Assembly (NCBI GenBank): GCA_947652605.1
Contig: OX393581.1
Coordinates: 46,337,924 to 46,401,923, forward strand
Source of the DNA: Elmis aenea
Lineage: Eukaryota; Arthropoda; Insecta; Coleoptera; Elmidae
DNA length: 64,000 nt
Reading direction: 5' to 3'
Positions 25,216-37,666 of the stretch are shown here, one piece after another. Within the stretch, counting starts at the first letter, position 1, and each line of letters starts with the position of its first letter. Made by a program: the position numbers and the translations under genes. A model generated the notes under the pieces. It had not been told where the DNA came from, did no database searches, and saw only the letters and a program-made list of their open reading frames with translations.

Positions 25216-25380
25216 TTAAGAAGAAGCAAATTGTCATAGACCAATTGCGATTTTATTGGAACAATTTAAAAGTAGGTCAAAAAACTTATTCTAAGACTGT
25301 CGAAAGTGAACTGCCACGTATTTCAAATGTTTTTTCTAGATCTGGCGAATTCATATACACATTTTTGGGTCACTTCTACC

Positions 25381-26388
25381 CAGGGTGGATAAAAATCATG
25401 ATTTTTTTTTTTTAAATCAAAAAAATCGATTTTTTTGATTTAAATCAGATTTTTTAAATTTAAATCAAATGTACCATATTATCGAATTTAGTGACATATT
25501 CACATGCTATTTCTGTTTTGTGCTAATATATTAATTTAATAACCAATATATTTAATTCATTGGTGAATTTTTGTCAAAATGAAAAATGAAATATATTGAT
25601 TAAGAATTTTGAAAAAATCAGTGCTAAATGGTGATGTTTAATTAATTATATTCAGGGTGAGTCATTAGTGCAGGACCGGTCGATTGTGGCTAAACGGTTT
25701 GAGATGTGAAGTTGATTCAAATGCTATTTTATACAGTTTTTTCTAAACAACACAATAAAAATATTTTCAAATATACAGGGTGAGTCACCTTTCTGGAACT
25801 AATAGCAACTTTTATATTTCAAATACAACACCCAATTTTTTATTTAATAATTTTGACCGCCTTAATTTTAGCTTTGCATCAATATAAAATACTACAGGTT
25901 TTTATACGGCGTTGTAAAAAAAATAAATTTTTTAAATTATTTACGGTTGTAAGTTTTTATTTAAAAAATTCTCTTTAAAAGAGCTTCATATTTTGTTAAG
26001 TATGTCCTATACCCAAAAATCATACTTTTCGAGATATTCGACATTTTTCTTCAAATCGTTATTGAAGCAATAGAGTGCCGTGGAAATTGAAAGAACTGAC
26101 TGTTCACTTCGCTAACGTCAAAAACTTGTCATTTATTTTTTGAATTATTGCATTTCCACAATGAATATTACTTTACAACTTACCATTTCGTGTATTTAAT
26201 TACTAATAGTAATACAATTTTGTTTTATTATAAATATTATATTGTACTCATATAATATGTGATTTAAATTAAATTTTAAAAAAAAATCACTTGATTTAAA
26301 TCAATGATTTTTTTTAAAAAATCACTTGATTTAAATTATGATTTAAATCGTGATTTAAATCAATTGATTTAAATCTGCTCAACCCTGC
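25381..26388. mobile_element. hAT-like element with GATTTAAATC arrays
   Basis: The left end CAGGGTGGAT and the right end CTCAACCCTG are followed inward by many copies of GATTTAAATC in both orientations. The flanks carry near-matching 8-mers, CTTCTACC (25373-25380) and TTTCTACC (26389-26396). The interior holds two CAGGGTGAGTCA-type ends at 25656 and 25778, probably a further inserted MITE. A related element with a perfect 8-bp duplication is at 55283. No coding sequence is seen. Confidence 0.7.
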
Positions 26389-27341
26389 TTTCTACCTGAT
26401 GCTTCCAACAAAATTTAGAAACAAATACTTTCTCTATTTAAATGTAACATATGTTTTAGTGTATAATGAAAGTAATTACTAGCATCTTATATCCAAAACT
26501 AATTTATCATAGTTTATCAAATATCATAAACAGAAAATAAAGGTAATTAATTAAATGATAAGAAAGGTTACATGCCTTAAATAAGAATATGAGCCTTTCA
26601 ACCGTCTATATATAATTAAAATTACTCAGCACTCATTACAAAAATAACAAAAACAGCCAAAACACTTTGAGTCCGCCTCTGTTTAATGTTATTCTTTTTA
26701 TATTTATAAATTGATCCATGCTCATCAAAACAAACTTGTTTTTAAAAAACATAACAAATAAAACCTCAAAGGTCATTTTAATTAAAGATACAGAGAAAAA
26801 TGAACCTAAAATGTGGCAACATCGAACCGCGTCAGTAAACACCACATCCGGAAATTAAATCGTCGTAATACTAAACTCACTATTACTTTTTCCAGTAGTA
26901 GTGTCACGAGTTTAATTTTTATGAACATTCGTGATGCAGTTCGTTTCTTTACACGAAGTTCTTTTCGTGGGTTCACCGTTATAACGTCGAACTTTTTAGT
27001 TAATGGGATAAAGGCGAATAGACCTCGACCTTGGTTGCCTCATCATCGAAGTCAACGTCACCACTTAGCTTCGCTTGGACGGATTCCAAAGGCTACGGCA
27101 AGTCATTATATTTGTATGCGACTGGTTAGTTATTCATTGCGGGTGATGAGCTAAATGTCATATTAGATCGATAGGAACTCTCTTGATGTCGTAATTTGAC
27201 GCGCCCGATAAAACACACTTCATATCCCACCAATTCAACACGAATTTACTTGTTTATTATTAACTTAGGTCGTTGGTAATCGAGTGACCTAGAAACTTTG
27301 TACATAATAGTTAGTGCAATAGAATCTAGCGGCGTGTAAAC

Positions 27342-28163
27342 ATGAAAGCACCGACTGTACTCGCGTTATTAACGCTAATTTGTTCAAGTGTACACAGTTA
27401 TAAAATACTCGGGTTGTTTCCGTATCACGGTAAAAGCCACTTTTTGGTTTTCGAAAAGTTGATGCTAGCGTTGGCGGAGAAAGGACACGACGTTACCGTT
27501 ATAAGCCACTTTCCGCAAAAAACACCAGTACCGAGGTATACGGACATTCAATTAATAGACAGTCCAGAGCTCTATGTGAATGTGGTCGATATCAATCTAG
27601 TTACTGGAGCTAGATGGCAGAAATATATTTGTCCGTACATGCTCGCCAATATGACCGACGCAAATTGCGAAGAAGGTTTGCGCTCACAAGTCCTGCAAAA
27701 TTTCCTCAAAAGGAACGAAAAATTCGACGTCATCCTCGCTGAATTTTTCAACACCGAATGCTTCCTCGGTATCGTCCACAAACTGAAAGCCCCGCTTGTT
27801 GCATTCAGTTCCAGCATCATCATGCCTTGGGCCTACGAAAGGTTCGGTGCTCCCAACAACCCGTCTTACATTCCCAATCATTTCATGGACTACTCCGATC
27901 GCTTGTCCTTCTTCGAGAGGGTTGAAAACTTGATAATGAACAGTGTGAGCAATCTGGTCTTCCACTTTTTCATTGATAAACCCGGAAATGAAATCGCCAA
28001 GAGGCATTTAGGAGACGATTTACCATCTTTAAGTGAAATTGCTTATAATACTAGCTTATATTTAGTGAACACTCATTTTACCCTTAATTTACCTAAAGCA
28101 GAGGTGCCTTCGATTATAGAAGTTGGGGGAATTCACGTGGGAAAACCAAAAAAACTTCCACAG
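27342..28163 (+). CDS. UDP-glycosyltransferase, first coding exon (N-terminal half)
   Basis: UGTs move a sugar, usually glucose in insects, from UDP-sugar to small lipophilic acceptors and act as type I ER membrane proteins in detoxification and hormone or pigment metabolism. The exon encodes 274 residues from ATG. A signal peptide covers residues 1-19, then YKILGLFPYHGKSHFLVFEK, whose His33 matches the catalytic His of the family. Later motifs include FDVILAEFFNTECF, MPWAYERFG and SDRLSFFERVENL. It ends VGGIHVGKPKKLPQ at a GTAGGT donor (28164), phase 0. This is only the acceptor-binding half of a protein usually about 510-530 residues long; the UDP-sugar-binding half and membrane tail were not found before 58743. 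The read-through frame to 28298 enters intron and a MITE. It may be a working alternative first exon or an orphan. Confidence 0.9.
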
Positions 28164-28220
28164 GTAGGTTATTATATTACAGAAAAATTGCAGTTGCTAA
28201 ATCAATGTTTTGTACAACAT
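28164..28220 (+). promoter_or_regulatory. UGT exon 5' splice donor and intron start
   Basis: CAG|GTAGGT is a near-consensus donor after LPQ. The second UGT exon ends in CAG|GTACGT after LPQ. Only 57 bp of intron separate this donor from a MITE. Confidence 0.8.
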
Positions 28221-28445
28221 ATTAGGTTGATGCATAATTATCCGCCGTTTTTTCGCGACGTTTTGTTATTCGAATTTGTCGTCTACCAAGCAAGATAGCA
28301 GCAATCGACGTTGATGGTGACTACTCCCCCAAATGATAATTGTACATACCGTTTTGAGTTTGTTTTCGTTTTTGATTATCTTACAATATAATTTATGTTT
28401 ATTATAATTTTTTAAAAACGGCGGATAATTATGCATCAACCTAAT
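28221..28445. mobile_element. MITE with 32-bp perfect terminal inverted repeats
   Basis: The left arm 28221-28252 begins ATTAGGTTGATGCATAATTA and continues to CCGCCGTTTTT; the right arm 28414-28445 is its exact reverse complement. ACAAC occurs just outside both ends and may be the target duplication, though two extra bases (AT) sit on the left. Length is 225 bp with no coding sequence. It lies inside the first intron of the UGT. Confidence 0.85.
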
Positions 28446-28489
28446 ACAACTCACATCGATACACGAATTGTAAAACTATTTTATATTAC

Positions 28490-29057
28490 TACAAGATGGT
28501 TTACCCGGCGTTGCACGGGCGATTACAATTTTAATTACTGTTTTAACTTGAATAAGCCCAATAATACCAAATCATACACAAATAACATACTCTGATCAAT
28601 CATCTTTTCATTTTCTTATAATTTCTTAAAAAATAACTATTTATTGCTTAAAAATTGAATAATAACTCAAATTTATTTTCTTTCGTCTTGTTTCAATTAA
28701 AAATGTACTAATAAAAATAATACTTCATGTACATTTATTACTAACTGTATACAAAACAATCTTTACTTGTGAAATACACCGCGCCGTAACGTGTTATGAC
28801 CAGGTATTTGCCGACGTAAGATCGAATCCCGTCCAAGTAATTTTTTTTTTTTAATTGGTAACATATGCTTGTACTTAAAGTTTGGCGTTAGATCTGCAAG
28901 GTCCTAAATAGTAACTGTGCAAAATTTGGTCCCGATCGGTCAACGGACCTAGGATTGTATAGCGAACAAACAAACAAACACACAAACAAACAAACACACA
29001 AACAAACAAACAAACAAACAAGCTTTTTTATATATATATAGATAGATAGATATATAG
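28490..29057. repeat. Dispersed repeat with CGTTGCACGGG end and (CAAA)n/TATAGATA tail, copy 1
   Basis: It starts TACAAGATGGTTTACCCGGC and ends in (CAAA)n with CACA interruptions followed by TATATATAGATAGATA. A second copy in the same orientation at 60452-60969 matches closely by eye over the whole length, differing mainly in the microsatellite. 'GATCGAATCCC' inside resembles a pol III B box but no A box was found. I do not know the class: it could be a LINE-derived or SINE-like tail. Confidence 0.7.
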
Positions 29058-29060
29058 ATA

Positions 29061-30556
29061 CAGGGTGTTTCTTAAATATTGTGAAAAAATTCGGGATGTA
29101 ATGTATCAAAAATTAAGGGGGGCTTTTATATATATTTTTCCCTTAGACGTCTCCTTTCTGAGTTACGCCCCCCTAAAGAGGAGCAGTAATTGGTAATTGG
29201 ATTGATATTTGGTAGATATTTTGTTCTTTTTAAAAAGTTTCTCATAGTTACATTTTTAATCATATCCTATCTTCACAAGAGGCTGAAAAGTGCAACCCCT
29301 GTGGATTTTTTATCACAATATTTTGGGGGCTTGAAATTTTACAATTTAAAAAAAATTCTTTGAAAGCTTGCTTTATGTAGAAACTTTTTTACTTTTTAAC
29401 TTTTCTTGCGAAACCTAAAGTTTTTGAGTAAATAATTAAATGAGTGAACATAAACCATTAAAAAGGGCCGTTATTATAAACGTCAGTTAAATAGTCGAAT
29501 AGCTAACCTTCAAATAAATTTACTTGGCGAGTAAATTTATTCCCGCTATTATAAACAAAAATTGCCGAATAAATAGTTAACCGTGAAATAACTAATTAAA
29601 GTGATAAATAAACAAACACAACCTCATAAATTCATAAATCGTGTGTAGGTATATGCGATATTCTTATAATTATTTATTACTTACCTTTTATAATTATTAT
29701 TATCACTTTTACTAAGCAGTTGACATGAAAAAGTAGAGTTATGTTTATTTGACAGTTAAAATTTATCCCGTGGTTTATCAGAGGTTAGTTAACTTCGGGG
29801 ATTTACTTGGCGAGTAAATTTAACTGACGTTTATAATACTCAAAATAGCTATTTATTCCGGAAGTAAATTTTACTCCACGAGTAAACTACTTATTCGTCG
29901 TTTATAATAACGGCCCTTTTCTCTCTTATCTTCTCTTATCTATGAACGGCCCTAAGTATTCTAAAATAAAACGATTCATTCTGGGGGTTACCATGGTTTT
30001 TTAATGTTTATATTTGGTAGAATTATTGACAAGTGTAATTCATTTTAAAGTTTAATAGGTGACAATACGATAACACCCGTCAATTCTATTCAATATGAAC
30101 ATTAACAATCCATGGTAACCACAAATGAATCGTTTTATTTTAAAATATTTAATGGGTTTTTGCAGGAAAGTTAAGGAATAAAAAAAGCTTGTACATAAAT
30201 AAGTTTTTACAGATTTTTTTTTTTAAATTGCAATATTTTAAACCTTCAAAAAGTTCTGATAAAATAAATCAACAGGAGTCGAACATCTCAGTCTCTTGTG
30301 AAAGTAGTAGATGATTATAAATATAACTATTATATATTGAACCTTTTAATAGGTACAGAACATCTACCAAATATCATTCTCCTTTAAATATCCAAATTTG
30401 AGAAATAATATAAAAACCTAATTTTACCAAACCTTTTTAAGGGGATTTAACTCAGAAATGAGATGTCTAAGGGAGAAAAGTTTTATAAATTTCCCCCTTA
30501 ATTTTCGATAAGGAATTACCTCCAGAATTTTTACGCAATATTTAAAAAACACCCTG
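29061..30556. mobile_element. Foldback MITE, CAGGGTGTTTC family, copy e (interrupted)
   Basis: The left end CAGGGTGTTTCTTAAATATT and the right end TTTAAAAAACACCCTG carry the usual arm landmarks. The left arm is interrupted by a separate inverted-repeat element at 29461-29920. The left end abuts the TATAGATA tail of the repeat before it, so the two may have landed independently in the same microsatellite. Confidence 0.8.
29461..29920. mobile_element. 460-bp MITE with GGGCCGTTATTATAAACG ends
   Basis: The ends AAAAGGGCCGTTATTATAAACG (read as two pieces) are perfect inverted repeats of 22 bp (29461-29482 and 29899-29920). Inside, the palindrome 'atttacttggcgagtaaat' occurs twice (about 29519 and 29799). 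A third GGCCCT end-like word just outside at 29950 makes the exact right border uncertain, and no target duplication was settled. No coding sequence. Confidence 0.75.
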
Positions 30557-31051
30557 CATATTCACAATGTTTTTTACAATCGATAAACTATAAATGAATG
30601 AGGTTAAATTTCGACATTTATAAAAAAAACTGATGTTGCGTTAAATGCATCGATTCGATATGACTTCACAAACGTTCCGGTTTTGTTCCGATCAATATAT
30701 TGTATAATACAATGCTTCACATTTTAAAAGATAATAAAAGCAGTGAATAAATCCCAAAGTACCAGTATTGACACAGAATTTTGCAATTTGGCTTTAAAAT
30801 AGGCCAAAATTGCGTTGTCCTTTGTAATGTGTATTACAGTGACCTGTTATAGCACAGGACGATCTTTTAAAATTTTAATTTTGACACTTAAAATATTTTT
30901 TCTAGTTCTAATAAATTAAATCATTGCTTCTCAAACTTTTCACCGTTGCGGAACCTTTAAAATAATATTCATGTTTCAGGAAACTCCCACATAAAAATTA
31001 TTATAAATATTTAAATACCTACAACCCTTACCATAATATATGAAATTAAAC

Positions 31052-31270
31052 CAGTGCCTGATTTGTCTATAGGCTGATTAGGCCCGGACCTAGGGCCCCG
31101 CAAGGCCCTGTTATATCGATAGGTTCGGTATTACTCGACATTTTCTCAACATTATATTATAGAGGGCAAGGAGCTTTTTTTTTGTTTGTTAGGTCACCAG
31201 TTTTTTAATTCTTTTGCTCACCACCTCTACCGTTCAGCCTAGGGCCCACAACAACCTAAATCTGGCACTG
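31052..31270. mobile_element. hAT-like MITE, 219 bp, perfect 8-bp target duplication
   Basis: The ends CAGTGCCTGATTT and, reversed, CAGTGCCAGATTT differ at one base. The 8-bp duplication AATTAAAC is exact (31044-31051 and 31271-31278). The interior contains GGCCC-rich words. No coding capacity. Confidence 0.9.
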
Positions 31271-32101
31271 AATTAAACACAAAAATGACTGAAAAATGCA
31301 TTTTCTTATGATTAGCCTATCCATCACTATTTCTCACGGAACCCCTGGTTTATTTTAGTTGTGGTTTCTTCTGTTTATGATTTTAATTTCTTTAGATATG
31401 TTTAAGATAGGAGGAATCTTCTGAATGAAATGTCGTTACCGTGAAACGGGGCTACTTTGAACAGTTTAGCCACATTACATTAGATAATTTTTGTACTTTT
31501 TCTTCAAATGTTGCGAAAAAAAAGAAGTTAACAAAGGTACATATGAGGAACATGATTATGGCTATTATTTTTGAGTTCATATGAAATCTTACTGGAAAAA
31601 AAATTAAACTTGTGTGTTCAAAGTTACACTGCTCATGGGGTAACTTTGAACAGATTTGTAATTTATGAGAAAACTAGGTGTAGAATGTAAATACGTTCAA
31701 AGTAACCCCACCATTGAAGAGAGCGGAAAAAATAGTATACTTTAGATACCCCGCATGTTAGAAAAATTGTTCGGCAACACACTAATTGGAAATTAAACTT
31801 TTATTTCACAAACTGAAACATTTAATTTAACACATTAGCATTTAATAAACAAATGTAACGTAACTTATACTTTAAAAAAGCCAAGTAAAACATTTTATTT
31901 GAAACAATAACATTTTATAAGTAAACAAATTTAACATAAATTATAAGTGGCAAAAGAAATTGAAAAATTTATACGTCCACGACGATCAGTGTTTGGGCTC
32001 GGCAGTTTTCTTTCTATGTCTTGTAATGGCAAAAACGATATATCTTCAACCTATTTACAAAAATTAATTATACTTAATCAAACAAATATATGGACAGGAA
32101 A

Positions 32102-32392
32102 TTATACCTCTGGCCACGAAAAAAAATTTTCTTTGTCATGTCTCATAAATTTCACTTCATATTCTTCACCACATACTTGTTTTATCTGCCCAACGTAATG
32201 TTTAATGGTCTTTTTTGTTGCAAACTTCCCCAATACAAAGTCTCCTCCAGTAACAGTCGGATCCTGAAGTTCTTGGTGTTCTAATTCATTTTCGTTTACC
32301 TCGTTTAATAAATTGTTTAAGAAAGTTTCTTCATCGTCATCAGAAAAATCTTGCATTTCAATTTCTTCCTCATTAACTCCTTCAATATGCAA
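32102..32392 (-). pseudogene. Tigger-like transposase C-terminal tail
   Basis: A 96-codon frame with an acidic linker (NEEEIEMQDFSDDDEETFLN), then GDFVLGKFATKKTIKHYVGQ and EYEVKFMRHD, ending FFSWPEV-stop. GDFVLVKF...YVGQ....YEVKF...FP is a tail often seen on insect Tigger-type transposases. It is out of frame with the N-terminal piece, so the two would not be translated together without repair. Confidence 0.7.
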
Positions 32393-32441
32393 CTTCTTCC
32401 TCGAATTCTTTTTTTGTTGTATACCCGATGTTTCTCCTATT

Positions 32442-32570
32442 TCAAAATCTTTTCGAAGCCTGATTTAGAGATATTTTTTTGTTTTTAATGTCATCTAATG
32501 CTTTATTCAATGTTTCTTGAGTATAATTCTTATAATTTCTTGAACCTAATTTTCTGGTATAGACTCTCAT
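32442..32570 (-). pseudogene. Tigger-like transposase N-terminus (psq-type helix-turn-helix)
   Basis: The ATG at 32570 opens 42 codons: MRVYTRKLGSRNYKNYTQET, then LNKALDDIKNKKISLNQASK and a stop at 32442. The GSRxYKNYxxExLxxAL...G/K-x-S-L-x-x-A pattern is the pipsqueak-type DNA-binding start of pogo/Tigger transposases and their domesticated relatives. The frame stops where the catalytic core should begin. Confidence 0.8.
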
Positions 32571-34160
32571 TGTTAGGAACTTATTCACATAAAGATGCAC
32601 TATGCACTAAGTTGATCCAACAGTAATCGCATGCGAAAAACGAATAAATATGTTCAAATGCAGTATAAAACGAGTTGAAACTAGCTGTACAAAGTTACCC
32701 CGCTATAGGCCTCAAGTACTACAATGTTTTGTTTATAAATTTGTTTATTTTTCTGTAATTGTTTTAAATAAGTTTTGAAATGGATAATCATTTACCATAT
32801 AATTGTGCTACACATTTATATACGGCAAAACAATATTGTTATAACTACAACACTTACACAGACAAAAGTTTGGAAACAATTATTTACAGCTGATAATGAT
32901 GTCATCACATTTATATTTTTATAAACAATAATGAAATCATTTGTGTGACTTTTGGGATTATTACATGTACACTGACATGTTTCCTGACGTGTTCATCCAT
33001 TGAGTTATCTTTAAAATGCGTGAATATGAAAATTACAAGAATAAACGTAAAATGTTGACTAATTGTTCAAAGTTAGACTCCTGTTCAAAGTAGCCCCGTT
33101 TCACGGTACCTTTTTTACGCGATAAAATGGAAAAATATCCCGACGTTAGCTAATATAAAATTATTTTCACCTGAAACTGTTCAAAAAACGGCTCTGAAAC
33201 TGATAAATTACAGTCTAAGTGGCGCCTGTTACAACTCTTCCGTGATATATAATTTTAATCCATCAAAATTTAATCTTTTATTGGAATAATTCGCAAATCC
33301 GTAAGTAAAACAAACAGCCTGCTATTTTTAAACGCGAAAATACTTTCAACTCTCTCTAAATCACTACCTTTCAGAGTATGTAAAAGTACTTACCGTGGCA
33401 GGTTTATTGAGAAAGAAACCTTAATCAAAATGAAACACCTAGGGTACTAATCCTACGTGAACGCAATATGTTTCACTTTACCTTTATTTAAAAATATTTC
33501 TACGTGGATAACACATTAATCAAGGACGTAAAGATGTCGAGATTGTTATACCCGTGATATATTTCTATAACGCTTCAATAAAAATATGGACTTTGAAAAC
33601 AAAAGAAATCTAGAACCACTGCAAGTGTCCGCTAAAGCTGTAAGTTAGAAATAAAACTATGGTTGCTGGCGCAATCGATGAAACGTAAATTTTTTTTAAA
33701 CAGCTGCTAATTATTAAACCATTAAAAAAATTATTATGTATTAGGAATTAAGAAAAACACGATTTTTACAATTTTAAGTATATTGTATCAACAAAGTTTA
33801 GTTATTAGGCCAGTGAGGAGGGGCCAAATATCTGAAAAGGGGCGCATAGAAGTGAAATGAAAATTTATTTATTGTAACAATATTAATTAAATAGCAAAAC
33901 ATAATTTATTATTTATAGCAGTTTATTACAAACCCTAAGCAAATTGGTTCATTGCTTTCCCGAGCTATTTTGCTTGCGAATAGTTTTTTTAGATAAAACT
34001 CGCACCTCATAAGGGGAGACAACCAATTTTCAATCTTCAGTGCGAAAAATAATTTGTGCTGTTAAGGATTATATATTATTAGTTATATTTTTGTAATACA
34101 CGATAATGTTTATTTTAATTATAAGGTTGTGTATTTTTCACAAAACTAGGTTATTATGAT

Positions 34161-34863
34161 CAGTGATGTGAGTGTGTCATATGACCGCGTCATGACAGTT
34201 TGTCATGATGGTCATGACGTCACGTCACAATGATTTTAAATGACCGTGACCATTCTAACCTCCAAAATTCAAAATGACAGTTTTTCTAACATCCAAAAAT
34301 GACAGTTTTAAGTTTACATGGTGGTTGTCACTTGATTTGTGTTAATCTTAATTGCAATATCGTTAATAAAAATGTAAATACCACTGAAAGTTGGTAAACA
34401 CAATGCGGAGAAAAGGGAAGGTATTTTACTTTTTTGTACGTTATCCTGCAAGTTCGCAGCAAAAGGTAGGTAGCTACTTATGGTTGCCAATTTTGTAGAA
34501 AGAGGTACGGATTACATGCCACTAGAATGGCAGAACATTTAATTACAACATGCAAGAAATGCCCAGAGTAAAATTAAAGTTTAAACTCAAATAAAAATTT
34601 TATTAAAAAATTTTTAGCTCTCAGCATAAGTAGTCCAAAATCACCTTCAACTCCCTCGACTTCTAGAGCCTTCTCTGAAGGAATAGGTACAACACCCAGA
34701 TAGAGATACTGATACTAATAATTCTGCTTTTTATTTATTATTCCTATTACATATATATTAATTTTATACCATTGTTATACAAACAATCATAAATGACGGT
34801 CATATGACCGGTCATGACGGTCATGACGTCACAATCATAAATGACCGTCATTTCACATCACTG
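34161..34863. mobile_element. hAT-like element with GACGGTCAT arrays and BED finger remnant
   Basis: The ends CAGTGATGTGA and TCACATCACTG are perfect inverted repeats. The flanking 8-mers ATTATGAT (34153-34160) and ATTTTGAT (34864-34871) differ at one base. The subterminal parts are crowded with TGACGGTCAT/TGACCGTCA words in both orientations. The interior retains a BED-type zinc-finger remnant of the transposase at 34506-34571. The element is 703 bp and internally deleted. Confidence 0.85.
34506..34571 (+). pseudogene. BED zinc-finger remnant of hAT transposase
   Basis: The frame YGLHATRMAEHLITTCKKCP ends in Glu-stop. HATRMAEHLxxxC is the second half of a BED zinc finger (N/H-A-T-x-M-x-x-H-L-x(3-5)-C), common at the N-terminus of hAT transposases. 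An upstream frame at 34403 (MRRKGKVFYFFVRYPASSQQ) followed by GTAGGT may be the preceding exon piece. No catalytic region is present. Confidence 0.65.
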
Positions 34864-34871
34864 ATTTTGAT

Positions 34872-36639
34872 GCAACAAATACTTATAGAACTAGATTTGA
34901 TTAATTTAAATTAACAAAATGAATACACTACGGCGATCTAAACGCCTTTGCTTATGTGACTATTTAAACAACATTCTTTTTTAGTGAGCGCGCGTTACCG
35001 TGTATAAACGAAAACAGACTTATCGTGTATTTTGTTTAGTTTTTTATTTCAACAAACTAAATAATGGAGAGATGATATATGTGCAATAAAACAATTTAAT
35101 TAATCATCTCTCCACTATAATTTGTTTTTACCGAAAACTGCAACAAGAATTTTATTACGAATAAAACATCTTTTACACTATTAAAAATTGAAAACATTTG
35201 ATAACACAAATACATCATTTTAATAACTTTTACACCTGGAATATTTTTTTGTAAGCAGGTGTGGTAGTCAGGTGTGCCCTGACTTGCATAGAATGAATTT
35301 TGTTTATACAACAAATATCTAAAAAAATTTTAGATTTAAAAAAACGATTTGGTAGCTTAAATGAGATTTAATGTTGCTAAATTACTTTCTTAACTCAAAG
35401 AAGACCGATAATTGCTTATAGAAATTTATTGGAACTGGACTCCTTTTAAGGAATACTACAACACCAATAATTTCGTATTTTATTAAGTCTACTAGAAAAC
35501 TTTGAAATTATTGGAAAACTTGTTATAATATTATATTAATGCAAAATGTCAACAAAAATCACACATTTATTTACATCGATACATTAATTTGATCAATTTT
35601 ATATTCATTAAAGTATCAGTAAGAAAGTACACAAAATAAATATAGACTTATTTATTATGTTATTAGTGCACGGCGAGTGACGAAGGAAAATGGAATTAAT
35701 ATTATTGAAAACATTTTCTGTGGTATTAAAAATTGGGTATAAAATGATTTAGTTGTACTAGAAGGTGTTGACTTTTTAGAATTTATAAAAATACATAGGA
35801 TGTTTTTTTGAAATAAAAAAGTTATAGGTATTAGCTATTTCCGACGAAACCGGAAATTATGTGAACGCGTTAATGCAATCAATAATAATTCTGTATTATG
35901 TACATATCTTCTTTTCCTTTTTTTCTTATTGTACATTCTGAAGGTTACGCAAACTGTGTGTTTTGTGTATCTTACATCCAAACATTTTTCCTAATTAAAA
36001 TGAAAGAAAAACAAGGGTAGCCTGATTTAATTAAATAAAAATGTATTTTTGTATCTAAAAATTATTTTTTTATATTGTTTGGCAAATATTAAGCATTAAA
36101 GTTGCCAATAAAAACAATATTTTTGTAAGTTGATTAACGTTTACTTTAATGTGTTTTAATTATTTCTTAATATTTTGTACATATAGATACTAAATACTGT
36201 CTCTTTGATATTTAAAATCAATAAACCCGCCTATCAACGATAAGTAGGTATATATTTTTGTCTACTCATGTACTTATACTGATAAAAGATATTGTATGTT
36301 ATCAAACGTCTAGAAAAAATTTCAATGCATAAATTACTGATAAACAGTACTGTTGAGTAGCTTGTTTATTCCATATATTTAATTTGTCAAATTGGTGATA
36401 TAAATAAATTACAGATAAAACATGTTGTTTACTTAAAAGGGTGCAAAATATGTTCTGTATCGTGTTCTGCAAGTAAAGATATCAAATTGATGTAAATGGA
36501 TTGAAGTGGCGTGAATGCAAACAGCAAGTTCAAGTGTCCTCCTAAAGCTATTGACGTGTCCATGTGTTTGTTTTTAAATAAATTTTATTTTTTATTGTTA
36601 TTTATTAAGCCTTAAAATTCTGCTTCTGTTAGGTGTAGG
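34872..36639. other. AT-rich DNA with a small hairpin, no gene recognised
   Basis: No protein domain or element end was recognised. A 12-bp inverted repeat (TGGAGAGATGAT near 35064-35075 and ATCATCTCTCCA near 35103-35114) could form a short hairpin. Open frames are short and AT-driven. Confidence 0.4.
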
Positions 36640-37666
36640 AATGTTGAGTAGTGTTGTGCTGACTTTTTTTTACGTTTTTCTGTACTGCGCTAGCTTTTTT
36701 ATCACCTCCCAAATGATTTTTCTAGCCGCTTTTTAACTTGTTTTCCTCGGTCTACCTCTTTTGTTTTTTCCCTGTGATCTTGCTTCATAGGCTTTTCTGA
36801 TCAACCTTCATTCTATAAATGTGACCCAACCATCTCAGCTGTCTTTCTTGTTCTTGTTCTTGTTCTTCTTGTTTCAGCTGATTTTATCTTTAATTGCTCT
36901 CTATATATTTCATTTCTGATTCGATTTTTTTTTTTTTGTTTTCCCTTGGAATTTTCTTGGAAATCACATATCTGCTGCAGTCACACTGCTACTATTTTTT
37001 TTTGTGAGTGTTCACGTTTCACTTCCGTATGGAAGTGCTGGAGTTACTACCTTTTTGACCACTTCCATTTTGGTTCGTTTTGGGACTTCTCTATTTCCAA
37101 AAAGTGTTGTTCTTAAACTGTTAAATATTCTTCCCACATTTCCATCTAAAGCAATGTTATGTCCTTTGTTCTTTGTCCTTTTTCGTAACGATCATAGTTT
37201 TAGTTTTATCTGTACTTATTTTCATATTTATTTTTTCCTATTCGTAATTTAGAACTTTTAGATTATGTTGCAGATTCTTTTCTGTTTCCGCGACTAACAC
37301 CATGTCGTCAGCGAACATTATGTTTATTTTTTTCCATTTTTCAGTTACCTAGGTGAAACGGTCACATTTTTGTTTTACTTCTTTCACAGTATCCATAACG
37401 ACTAAGGATAATAATGGAGTGAGAACGCATCCTTGTTTTTAGCCCTCTTTTGTTTCAAACTCTGCCTATTCTTCATTCTGGGTTCTTACAATATTTATAA
37501 TTTTTTTTATACATCGCTTTTATTAGGTCTATTGTTTCTATTTCTATCCCCTTCTTGCTTAGGCGCATCTATGTATGTCTTTTTTCTTGATTCTATCGAA
37601 TGATTTTCTAGGTCGATAAAACATAAATGTATTTCTTTGTTTTTCGTTAGACTCTTTTCAATTGTT

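Larger units (their letters stand above)
31439..33106 (-). mobile_element. Tigger/pogo-like element, internally deleted
   Basis: The ends CCGTGAAACGGGGCTACTTT and the exact inverse at the right extend for at least 24 bases, flanked by TA (31437-31438 and 33107-33108), the Tc1/mariner/pogo target. It is 1,668 bp. Minus-strand coding remnants give the N-terminal helix-turn-helix (32570-32442) and the C-terminal acidic tail (32392-32102) of a Tigger-like transposase. The central DDE catalytic region is deleted. Confidence 0.88.

Noticed and set aside
24815..25237. 140-codon minus-strand open frame with hydrophobic stretches
   Set aside because: It is antisense to the C-terminal part of the RTE-type reverse transcriptase; the plus strand explains the region.
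26813..27154. 113-codon plus-strand open frame upstream of the first UGT
   Set aside because: Rich in Arg, Ser and His with no domain, and begins on a non-standard context. More likely 5' flanking DNA, though it is slightly GC-richer than its surroundings.
28888..29109. Cysteine-rich minus-strand open frame
   Set aside because: It is a translation of the (CAAA)n microsatellite (CLFVCLFVC) and a MITE end.
30927..31351. Possible larger hAT element with CATTGCTTCTCAAACTTTT end
   Set aside because: The left end looks hAT-like but no matching right end or 8-bp duplication could be placed; only the inner element at 31052 is well supported.
34316..34335. Possible His-Gly-Gly word suggesting a UGT C-terminal exon
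   Set aside because: CATGGTGG is present but the neighbouring codons do not fit the UGT signature, and it lies inside a hAT element.
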